From positions 1 to 64,000 of the forward strand of contig RFOM01000007.1 in the NCBI GenBank assembly GCA_009926615.1: a DNA stretch of 64,000 bases, read 5' to 3'. Positions 54,465 to 62,086 of the stretch are shown here, one piece after another. The notes below the pieces were generated by a model. The model searched no databases and was not told the origin of the DNA. It saw only the letters and a list, made by a program, of their open reading frames with translations. Origin of the DNA: Pseudomonadota bacterium. Its GTDB lineage: Bacteria; Bdellovibrionota_B; Oligoflexia; Silvanigrellales; Silvanigrellaceae. Position numbers and translations under genes: made by a program. Every line of letters starts with the position of its first letter. The first letter of the stretch is position 1.

Positions 54465-55574
54465 TTATTTTTCAGACTGGCAGGCGGAAACAGTCAGGAA
54501 CGAGAATACGAAGCCTTCCTGACTTTTGCCGTTGCATTGAGCACGCACACGCATCCACTGGCCCTCATAGCCAAGCCTTTCAGCTTCCGTACCGTTGGCA
54601 ACCAAACAAACGACGGAGCCTTTCGGAGAACTTCTCAGGTTCACGCCGGCCGGATCAGCCTTGTCCACAACCTTAACCTTTCCGCAATCCGAGAGATTCG
54701 CCGGCTCGCTTGGGGCAGCGGGAACCGAATTTGCGTAAGGTTTGACCTCTCCCTTGCCGTCGGTCGTCAAGCCCGTGTTCGCAACAACTTCTTTCACAAT
54801 TTCAGCCGGAATCGAGAGAGTGACGTAATAATTTGTCGGATCCAAGTCATCAATAGCAGGCAACCGGACCTGAATATTGTTGGGCAAGCCTGTATTGTCG
54901 CGTTTCAGATAAACCCACGGAGTTGCCATCCATTTCCGCAGATAACCGCTCTTGTACCAGTCCAAAGGAATCATGTAATCGCGCCACTTGCCGTCGCGTT
55001 CGTTGTCAGGCCGATACCAATTGTTGTGATAAATTTTAATGTATCCGGCAGAATCGATGTCACCGACAAGAGCAATGTGGCCGTCTCCCGCCTGACCTGA
55101 GCAGTCCGGCCTCAAACATCCGCTGACAAACGAACCCACGGGAATTCGTCCGCCGAAAACGGTTTTGAGTTTTTCGGCGATAGCTGTTGGATTTTTAGGC
55201 AGCGTGATGACAATCCCGCCGCGCTTTTTAACGGCATTCACCATATCCATCAGCAATGGCGAACTGTAGCCCGTCATTCCGGACATCTCGAGTACCCGCG
55301 ATGCATTGGAAGCGCACATCGCAGGCTGAGCATAATGTCCCGCCTGAGCAACCTGTCCGCTCTCCCAAGCTTTCATCGCAGCGAATATTTTCGCTCCGGT
55401 CGGGGTAATGAGATGAAAACGGGTGGTCTTATAAATATCGGGAGAAACTGAAGGCACCATCTGAATCTCGGACTCGGACGGATTCAATTCCGTCGAATTA
55501 AAGCTGCGGGGCTTGCACGAAACAGCCGCAGCTGCAGAAACAAGAACACTCAAAGACAATAATTTAATGTTCAT
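54465..55574 (-). CDS. Lipoprotein with papain-like Cys/His residues and an SH3-like domain
   Basis: Exported lipoprotein. Signal peptide and lipobox AVSC give a mature start C-K-P-R-S-F-N-S-T-E-L. A segment PAMCASNASRVL (Cys87) and GDGHIALVGD (His166) with YHNNWY (Asn184-185) suggest an NlpC/P60 or CHAP-like cysteine peptidase or amidase, which cut cell-wall peptides. The C-terminal part VNLRSSPKGSVVCLVANGTE resembles a bacterial SH3 domain that binds peptidoglycan. ATG 55574 follows CAGGAGAG. 369 residues. The enzyme assignment is inference. Its mature N-terminus is shared with the lipoprotein at 11674-12738. Confidence 0.65.
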   Translation of the reverse strand: MNIKLLSLSVLVSAAAAVSCKPRSFNSTELNPSESEIQMVPSVSPDIYKTTRFHLITPTGAKIFAAMKAWESGQVAQAGHYAQPAMCASNASRVLEMSGMTGYSSPLLMDMVNAVKKRGGIVITLPKNPTAIAEKLKTVFGGRIPVGSFVSGCLRPDCSGQAGDGHIALVGDIDSAGYIKIYHNNWYRPDNERDGKWRDYMIPLDWYKSGYLRKWMATPWVYLKRDNTGLPNNIQVRLPAIDDLDPTNYYVTLSIPAEIVKEVVANTGLTTDGKGEVKPYANSVPAAPSEPANLSDCGKVKVVDKADPAGVNLRSSPKGSVVCLVANGTEAERLGYEGQWMRVRAQCNGKSQEGFVFSFLTVSACQSEK

Positions 55575-55727
55575 TTTTCTCTCCTGAATTCTCAGTGGAA
55601 TGCTACAGCAAGAACCACAGTCATTTCCAAGGCCACAAAAAAATATCTTCAACAAGCGTCAATTCCGCAAACGGCTGCGATGGACGGGGGGAATTTCCTG
55701 AGACAGCCTGACATTCAGGAGGAACGC

Positions 55728-57260
55728 ATGAGCAGGATTCTGAAATATGCAGCAACATTGTCCGTCCTAGCTCACACCGGCTGTGGAGTTTCAAACGTTT
55801 ATTCCTTAAGCAGTATAAACTCTGCGGGCCGTCCGGCGACCTCTGACATCGGCAATTCTCTTTCCGATGTGCTCGAAATTAACACAATCAAAGACTCATG
55901 TGCACAGTACTGGTCTCAGTTGGACGAAAATGACCAACCCAATCGGGAAACAGATCCGGACGAGCTTCAGACAAACAAAATCAGATGCGGAAAATGGCTC
56001 TTCATCGGCTGGGAGACCAGCGGCAAAATGCCGCTGCCGCGGATCCTGTTCGATGCCGTCGAGCGCTCGTGGCCCGAGCGAGTCGGCAAAAATTTCGAGA
56101 AACTCGGATTTCTTTCCAATCCGCAGGACCCTTCGGGTCTTCCGGTCGGAATTGCAAAATCGACAACCAGATACACGGGAATGCCATCCGTCAACGTCAC
56201 CTGTGCAGCTTGCCATGTCGGGCAATTGCCCGACGGACGCTTTGCCGTAGGCGCTCCCAACACCAAGCTTCACCTGAGCGAATTCAATTTGATGTCCTAC
56301 TACCCGCTATTCGCTGCAATGCACAGCAAGGACCGCGAAAAACTGCCCGCAAAAGCGCTCACATACTTCAATGAACTTGAAAAAACCGAACGGCGCAGAG
56401 TCGCGGGCGGCGACAGGGGAATCGACTGGTCCAACGTTGTTTTCAAATATTCAAAATTACTGCGTTGGCTTGGCATTGGACCAAAGGGACTGCCCGACGC
56501 GGAATTTGTCGTTATGCCTCCTGACCGCGACCTGAACTCATGGCTTGAAGGCCGGCCGGGTGTCTTCAATCCGGGCGCTCCGATGCTGACTCTGCAAGTC
56601 AACGATGTGCCAAATCTGTCAATTCCCCAGCTATGGGGAATCACGGGCTACGAAACGGACTTCAACTCAGGAAAAACTGCGCCGCTGGGCCAGACAACAA
56701 AATATGCATCTCTCGAAAAGTTTGTCTCATCTGCATTTATTTATGCGTATCAGGACCTCGCGCTTGTGAGGCCAAGGCACGTCGAGCCTCTTGCGGCGTA
56801 CCTGAGACAACTGAAAAGCCCGCGAAGTCCGGAAAATCTCTCCGTCATTGACGTGCAAAAGGGTGAACAGACTTTCAACGCGCAATGCAGGTCCTGTCAT
56901 GACGGAAGTCACGGAGAATCTACACGACTCTACCCTTCGGCCGCGACTCTGACTCATCCTGCTCTGGAGAGCCCCCGCAGCAATTACAAAGCGACAACTC
57001 CCATCGCTCAACTTATTTATGAACTCAGCAATCAGCTTGCGGCCGAGCTTTCTCCGCAGCCGACAGGGATTCGCAGCAGAAGGCTGACCGGCATTTGGGC
57101 GCGACAGGACCTAATGATCGACGGCTCGGTCACAAATTTGAATGACCTCTTTTGCATAAATGAAAAACGAAAAATCGAAACAAGCCCGCATCAGGATCTT
57201 TGCTCGGATGTGTCTGCCGAACAAAAAAACAACCTGATTGCGTATCTAAAAACTCTTTGA
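55728..57260 (+). CDS. Diheme c-type cytochrome lipoprotein
   Basis: Periplasmic, lipid-anchored cytochrome. Signal peptide with lipobox HTGC (Cys19). Two heme motifs: CAACH at 159-163 and CRSCH at 387-391. Met ligands cannot be assigned. The 510-residue chain is longer than most diheme peroxidases and has no recognised other domain; it resembles a family of cytochrome-c-like proteins in outer-membrane-associated redox systems, which is inference. ATG 55728 follows CAGGAGGAACGC. Divergent from the papain-like lipoprotein with 153 bases between. Confidence 0.8.
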   Translation: MSRILKYAATLSVLAHTGCGVSNVYSLSSINSAGRPATSDIGNSLSDVLEINTIKDSCAQYWSQLDENDQPNRETDPDELQTNKIRCGKWLFIGWETSGKMPLPRILFDAVERSWPERVGKNFEKLGFLSNPQDPSGLPVGIAKSTTRYTGMPSVNVTCAACHVGQLPDGRFAVGAPNTKLHLSEFNLMSYYPLFAAMHSKDREKLPAKALTYFNELEKTERRRVAGGDRGIDWSNVVFKYSKLLRWLGIGPKGLPDAEFVVMPPDRDLNSWLEGRPGVFNPGAPMLTLQVNDVPNLSIPQLWGITGYETDFNSGKTAPLGQTTKYASLEKFVSSAFIYAYQDLALVRPRHVEPLAAYLRQLKSPRSPENLSVIDVQKGEQTFNAQCRSCHDGSHGESTRLYPSAATLTHPALESPRSNYKATTPIAQLIYELSNQLAAELSPQPTGIRSRRLTGIWARQDLMIDGSVTNLNDLFCINEKRKIETSPHQDLCSDVSAEQKNNLIAYLKTL

Positions 57261-57427
57261 AAATCCCGATTTGAGCCCGAAGCCTGACGGGGCACTCCGC
57301 ATGACCTGCAATATTGGTCCCAAGCTCAGTACAAGCCGGCAACCAACCGATAAATCAGCAGTCTTAAACTTTTAATTTATTCCGATCGGGCGAATTTCCG
57401 ATATCCTCCGAATCGGAGGAGGCGAAA

Positions 57428-58078
57428 ATGCAGAATGTCCCAATTTACAAATTTTTTATCGCGATAACGGTATTTTCCGGATGTTCTGACGGCACACCGG
57501 CGCCACGCAGCGGAGTCAAATACGGATGCGTTGCAGGTTCAGCCAAAGGAACCGCCTGTTCGGACAATTCGAAAGGCGGTCAAAACGGCAACCCGCCCAA
57601 AGATGCGCCGGCAGAAGCAAGCAACACCCAAGCAGCAGCAAACCCGCAAGCCGCCAATCAAGCCGGAATGTTGCCTGCAGGTCAAAACCAGCCGACGGGA
57701 AATGCGCTTCAGCAGCTCGGACAACAAGCCGGCACACAAATCCTCAATCAGGCTGCAACTCAGGCCGGAAATTTTTTGGGAAACACACTTGAAAGTCTGA
57801 TTGGCGGCAACGCAGGGTCATCGGCAGTCACCTTTTCAACAAAACAGGCGACCTTTCTCAAAAAAACCTCAGGCATGACGGTGACCGGAAACTCATCAGT
57901 CACTGAAGGAACGGACTACTGCAAGATTTCCGGAACTGTAACGGCAGCATGCACCAAACTCAGCGGGACCGAATATTTCGCAAAAGGTGTTCAGGGATGT
58001 TCCGGACTCACCTCCGGATTCATACATGCGGACCACGTGACTCTGACGAAAGGAAGTTCGTCAGATACTTGCCAATAG
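57428..58078 (+). CDS. Gln/Ala/Asn-rich lipoprotein
   Basis: 216 residues. Lipobox FSGC (Cys19), a middle Ala/Gln/Asn-rich linker (about 55-110; AQAANQAGMLPAGQN) and a C-terminal domain with four to six Cys residues (TDYCKIS, TAACTKL, QGCSGL, SDTCQ) that may be disulfide-bonded. No family recognised. ATG follows CGGAGGAGGCGAAA. Followed after 22 bases by a helical protein gene. Confidence 0.7.
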   Translation: MQNVPIYKFFIAITVFSGCSDGTPAPRSGVKYGCVAGSAKGTACSDNSKGGQNGNPPKDAPAEASNTQAAANPQAANQAGMLPAGQNQPTGNALQQLGQQAGTQILNQAATQAGNFLGNTLESLIGGNAGSSAVTFSTKQATFLKKTSGMTVTGNSSVTEGTDYCKISGTVTAACTKLSGTEYFAKGVQGCSGLTSGFIHADHVTLTKGSSSDTCQ

Positions 58079-58100
58079 AGACAATCGGGAGACGCAGGGC

Positions 58101-59051
58101 ATGGGAAAAGTCATTCCGCTCTTCAAGGACGAACTGATTCACGACGGCAGTGACAATGTCCGGCAAACCGAAAATTTGGAATTAACGGAATTGAGTGACG
58201 AGGAACGCGATCAAAGTATTCGGAATCTCTGCCACAGGGACCGTCATATACAGTTTTCCGCCAAGGCACAGATAATAAAATACGCGGAACAACTCCTTCC
58301 GGTTGCCGAAAAAATCATTCCTGAATGGAAGAATAAAGTGACAGAATTGATCGAACTCGACAATCGGACCAACCGTTTTGCCGCGTTGTATCTGCCGGCA
58401 GTTGATACCTGTGAATGTCTGTCAGCGGTCGGAAAATGGACCATTCAAAACGACAAATGGGAGCTCGCCCGCTTTTTTCTGTATCTTGAACTTGAGTCAC
58501 AAATACTGACGGGCGGTCGCCGTGAACTGTCATCTGTCGCGACTGATTTTTTAGATTTCTGCGGCTACACGTATTTTCTCGACTACTATCCGGAAGCCAT
58601 TGACTATATGCTAAGTCTGCTTGACGGCGAATGTGCCCCGCAAGTGGAAAAGCCTGCACGCAAGGTCTTTGCCAGACTCTGCAGTCTGAAACAACATGAT
58701 CGCATCAGTCAAATCATGCTCTCTTCCGTTGTTGCGGGTGATCTCGGCAAAGTTGACTGGTTTACATCAAATCTCTATCCCGTCCATTTCCAGAACTATG
58801 GTGAATATGAACGGGCTTTGATTGATCTGATTGCAAGTGAATCAATGCCGCGCGATGTCCGCGAAAACGCTGTGAGTGCCATGCTCTTTATCAGTGAAGA
58901 ACTTCTGTTGAGACGAAAATGGTTTCGTGAATTTGCAGCCGTTTGCAGAGAATCCTTCAGCCGGCAGGAACTCGAAATACTGACTTCACCGGAAAACAAC
59001 CCAAAGGTAACAAAAATACTGACGCAATCCGTGCACGCCGTCCGCTCATGA
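58101..59051 (+). CDS. Helical repeat-like cytosolic protein of unknown function
   Basis: 316 residues without signal peptide, helical throughout, with a HEAT-like feel (MSLLDGECAPQVEKPARKVF, YERALIDLIASESM). No catalytic motif recognised. It begins 22 bases after the lipoprotein gene and is followed by an AT-rich gap before the Hint-domain gene. Function is not inferred. Confidence 0.65.
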   Translation: MGKVIPLFKDELIHDGSDNVRQTENLELTELSDEERDQSIRNLCHRDRHIQFSAKAQIIKYAEQLLPVAEKIIPEWKNKVTELIELDNRTNRFAALYLPAVDTCECLSAVGKWTIQNDKWELARFFLYLELESQILTGGRRELSSVATDFLDFCGYTYFLDYYPEAIDYMLSLLDGECAPQVEKPARKVFARLCSLKQHDRISQIMLSSVVAGDLGKVDWFTSNLYPVHFQNYGEYERALIDLIASESMPRDVRENAVSAMLFISEELLLRRKWFREFAAVCRESFSRQELEILTSPENNPKVTKILTQSVHAVRS

Positions 59052-59080
59052 ACATTCAGTCGAAAAACTAAAGAAACAGG

Positions 59081-59160
59081 GTTAAAAAAATTAACGTTTT
59101 CAAAGTCATCTTAAAATACATGCAGAAAAACCGAAAAATCGTGTCATAAAGCTATGACAC
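59081..59160. promoter_or_regulatory. Palindromes in AT-rich gap upstream of the exported-protein block
   Basis: GTTAA-AAAAA-TTAAC (59081-59095) and GTGTCATA-AAGC-TATGACAC (59141-59160) are perfect inverted repeats. The second has an 8-bp stem, and neither has a following T-run, so they are more like operators than terminators. The gap lies between the helical protein gene and the Hint gene start. Confidence 0.5.
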
Positions 59161-59231
59161 ATAAAAACATTTCTATTCATTTTTGATTACCCACGACAGG
59201 CATTCAAAACTCAATCAGCAGAGGAGAGCCT

Positions 59232-60008
59232 GTGGCATTCCGATATTACTCCGGTCAAATTTTTAACCGCCTAATCCAAACGAATTCCCCGCTCAAAAAA
59301 ACAATCCTGTTCTCTGCACTGCAGCTTATATTTTCGACCTCATCCGCCTTCGCCGCCCTCGGATTTCCGGATTGTCCGGCGGCACACTGCTCCGGAAATA
59401 ACGCCGACATCAATGCCGCATGCGTTGCGGCCGGCCTCGCAGGAAAACCGTTTCCGCTGATGTCGGCAGACGGCTCGGTGTGCACCTGCGCCTGCAGCTG
59501 CGTAACAGCAGACACAGGCATTCTACTCGACAACCAAACCATTGTAAGAATTGATTCACTCGAACGCCTGACGACGGCCTTCACGCCGCACACCGATGCA
59601 GGACTTTCGCCCGTCGAACACCTGCTGATGAGTTCAGTTGAAAATACCGGTATTCACAGGATTACGTTTGAAGGAGGAAGGCAGCTACTGGCAAGCCCGA
59701 ATCACACTCTGGTGAAAGAAAACGGATTTATCGACAGTATTGAAAATATCAGGGAAGGCACGGGAATATTAACCGGCAGCAACTCTATTGCGAAAATAAC
59801 ACGAAACCAAATCGTGAAAAACTTTTCGGGACGGCTTTGGAATTTGGTCGTGCGCCCAGAGGCTCAAAGAGCATCTGATCATGTCATTGTGACAAACGAC
59901 ATTCAATCCGGAGACTTTTTGCTGCAGTCGAATCGTGACCGCATCAGACAGGAAATAAATCTGCGTCTGGGACTCGTCGAGCCCTTGAAAATCAACAAGG
60001 GACACTAA
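59232..60008 (+). CDS. Exported protein with a C-terminal Hint domain
   Basis: The signal peptide ends in SSAFA. A Cys-rich segment (about 48-90) leads into a Hint (Hedgehog/intein) fold: CVTADTGILLDNQTIVRIDS starts at Cys90, the usual nucleophile position, and block B ASPNHTLVKENG has the conserved Asn-His. A late segment HVIVTNDIQSGDFLLQ resembles the last Hint strand of secreted Hint proteins. There is no C-terminal Asn-Cys pair or extein, so self-splicing is not expected; cleavage at the Hint N-terminus, releasing the Cys-rich part or attaching it to a nucleophile, is possible. GTG start 59232 follows GAGGAGAG. First of five closely spaced plus-strand genes. Confidence 0.75.
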   Translation: MAFRYYSGQIFNRLIQTNSPLKKTILFSALQLIFSTSSAFAALGFPDCPAAHCSGNNADINAACVAAGLAGKPFPLMSADGSVCTCACSCVTADTGILLDNQTIVRIDSLERLTTAFTPHTDAGLSPVEHLLMSSVENTGIHRITFEGGRQLLASPNHTLVKENGFIDSIENIREGTGILTGSNSIAKITRNQIVKNFSGRLWNLVVRPEAQRASDHVIVTNDIQSGDFLLQSNRDRIRQEINLRLGLVEPLKINKGH

Positions 60009-60018
60009 GGAGTAAAAA

Positions 60019-60660
60019 ATGAAAATTATTGCGCTTGCTCTTATAACTCAAGTCTTTGTCATCGGATGCGGACAAAAAAACGACATACGTCAGGAAACGA
60101 AAACAGAAAATTCTCCGGTTTCGACAGAGGAAAACAAACCGTCACCTCTTCCGGCAGCTCTCAGCCCTGAAGCACGGGATGATACGAAAATAACCCCCGA
60201 ACGGTTTATCCGATGCAATCCTGAAAATTTTACTCCTCTTGGCCGTATCGAGAACGACAAACAACTCGAAAATGATTTCGCATTTAATTTTGTGCCTGAA
60301 AAACAGGACGAAGGGACGATAAAAATGAGCGTTTGGGGTTGGCAGACCGAATGCAGGGACGGAATCCACAAAATCCCACAGTATGGAGTTTACCCGACAA
60401 GTCTTGTTGCGAAAAAAGAGGCCAACGGTGAAATACTGCTCTTCGTACAAAATGATCGGTCAGACATTTACGTCGGAACAATTGAAAGCGGCAGACCGGA
60501 ATTTTGCCGCAACATTGAAAATTGCACATTTCTGCTAACGCGACTCGACAGACAACTTACGCTCTCGATAAAAATCAATGAACTTTTGATACACAACGAA
60601 ATCTTCCAATTGGCCGGTCAAACGGAATTCATTCCAATCATTGCCGGAGCTTTTAAATGA
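60019..60660 (+). CDS. Lipoprotein of unknown function
   Basis: 213 residues. Lipobox VIGC, a polar linker, and a beta-rich domain with three or four Cys residues (RFIRCNP, TECRDG, EFCRNIENCTF). No family recognised. It begins 10 bases after the Hint gene and overlaps the next gene by ATGA, so it is expressed with both. Confidence 0.7.
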   Translation: MKIIALALITQVFVIGCGQKNDIRQETKTENSPVSTEENKPSPLPAALSPEARDDTKITPERFIRCNPENFTPLGRIENDKQLENDFAFNFVPEKQDEGTIKMSVWGWQTECRDGIHKIPQYGVYPTSLVAKKEANGEILLFVQNDRSDIYVGTIESGRPEFCRNIENCTFLLTRLDRQLTLSIKINELLIHNEIFQLAGQTEFIPIIAGAFK

Positions 60661-61379
60661 AAAAACGGAAATATATTTACGCATCGATCATTTCCTTGTT
60701 CATGATGAACAACAAAAAAGCTTTTTCGGAAATCAAAACTGCCGAGTCTCCGACCTTTCCGGAAGTCGCAGAATGGAACGGACTCTATTTCGGAAGCTAC
60801 CGGAACACCGACATCGCTTTAAATCTTATGCTCGACCAATCGTTCGGAGAAAATGAAAAGACGACGATCAAGAATGCTATGAGCGTCTTTATGGCCCGCA
60901 CTATGGACGAAAAAATTCTCGATTGTGCTTATAAAAACACGACAAAGGATTTTCCTCACTCTAAAGAGGGATTTCGCGAGCAGATACACAGTGCTCTTGG
61001 AGTGCGAGAATTAAATGATTTAAGGTTTTTTGGATTCGCCTATATTGAGCGCAATCCCAACCTGAATAAAATTGTCGGAAGCGGAAAGCTCAACCTTTTT
61101 TACGAGAAGACTGATCCATCCCCCGGCTACAAGTATAAAAATTATTTTCATATTGCGATAAATCCCATTTACTTGAGCAAGGAATCAGAGAGCTCAATGA
61201 AAAGAGGGTCTCAATATTGGGCAGGAGTATTATCTCATCTATTCCTGCATAATCTGGGTTACGACCATCCAACCGGCACGTCCGGCTCCTTCATAAACGA
61301 ATATTCCAACTGCATCTCAGGATTTAACCCCGCGCACGAATCTGAATCTGAGTTTTTCAAAGATCTCAGTCAACTGTAG
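60657..61379 (+). CDS. Exported metzincin-like protein lacking the catalytic Glu
   Basis: 240 residues with an N-terminal signal (YIYASIISLFMMNNKKAFS). The segment SHLFLHNLGYDHPTG aligns with HExxHxxGxxH: His194, His198, Gly201 and His204 are kept but the Glu is Leu195. The three His could still bind zinc, while peptide hydrolysis is unlikely. It may be an inactive relative that binds substrate or acts as an immunity or inhibitor protein. No Met-turn could be confirmed. Coupled by ATGA to the lipoprotein before it; the next gene starts 10 bases later. Confidence 0.65.
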   Translation: MKKRKYIYASIISLFMMNNKKAFSEIKTAESPTFPEVAEWNGLYFGSYRNTDIALNLMLDQSFGENEKTTIKNAMSVFMARTMDEKILDCAYKNTTKDFPHSKEGFREQIHSALGVRELNDLRFFGFAYIERNPNLNKIVGSGKLNLFYEKTDPSPGYKYKNYFHIAINPIYLSKESESSMKRGSQYWAGVLSHLFLHNLGYDHPTGTSGSFINEYSNCISGFNPAHESESEFFKDLSQL

Positions 61380-61389
61380 GAGGTTTTTG

Positions 61390-62070
61390 ATGAAACGACT
61401 TATCGGGACATTCATTGTCTTTGTTCTGGCCGGAGCCTCGCTGTATCCGGCGTTCCGAGAAAAAACTGAATTCGGAACTGCAGAAGCGCCGACTCCGGAA
61501 CAAAAAAACTTGAGCGTATCCGGCTCAAGCTCAAAGTTGGATTCGCCCTCAACAGGGCAAACACAGACAAAATCTGAGATTCATCTGACGGCATTCGACA
61601 AAGATCCATCTCAACTTCGCGAGGTCATCGGAGCCTTTGAAGACGACCTGAATCCAGAGCGTGCCAAAACGAATTTCAGTCAATCCGGTATTGATAACCA
61701 AGAAAATTACAGAGCCGCGCACACTGTACTCAGAACGCACTACAATGAAAAAGTGACACATCGCGAAGCTGAATTGCGTGTTCTCGCGCTGCACTTTTTG
61801 TCCGCGACACAATTCTTTAACATTGAAGATTGCCTCAAAACCCTTGAATCGCAAATCGGCGCATACAGCAGAGCAAACGGACAGAATCGAAATGCGTTGA
61901 TTTGGGATATTTACGGAATTTCGCAACTCTGTGCGCGTCATGATCCTGAGAGCGTCGATTCAATCGCCGAAAACGCGAAACCTGACGAGATACGCTCTCA
62001 AATAAGGCTTGCCGTTTCAAAGATGAAAACATCCGATTCAAACCCGAATTCAAATTCATTCCATCTGTAA
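61390..62070 (+). CDS. Membrane-anchored or secreted protein of unknown function
   Basis: 226 residues. The N-terminus MKRLIGTFIVFVLAGASLYPAF is an uncleaved anchor or signal. A Ser/Pro/Thr-rich linker follows, then a helical domain (LRVLALHFLSATQFF) with two Cys residues. ATG 61390 follows TAGGAGGTTTT; a TTG just before is an alternative. Placed in the same run of genes with a 16-base gap to the next. Confidence 0.65.
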   Translation: MKRLIGTFIVFVLAGASLYPAFREKTEFGTAEAPTPEQKNLSVSGSSSKLDSPSTGQTQTKSEIHLTAFDKDPSQLREVIGAFEDDLNPERAKTNFSQSGIDNQENYRAAHTVLRTHYNEKVTHREAELRVLALHFLSATQFFNIEDCLKTLESQIGAYSRANGQNRNALIWDIYGISQLCARHDPESVDSIAENAKPDEIRSQIRLAVSKMKTSDSNPNSNSFHL

Positions 62071-62086
62071 TGAGCAGGAGAGAACC

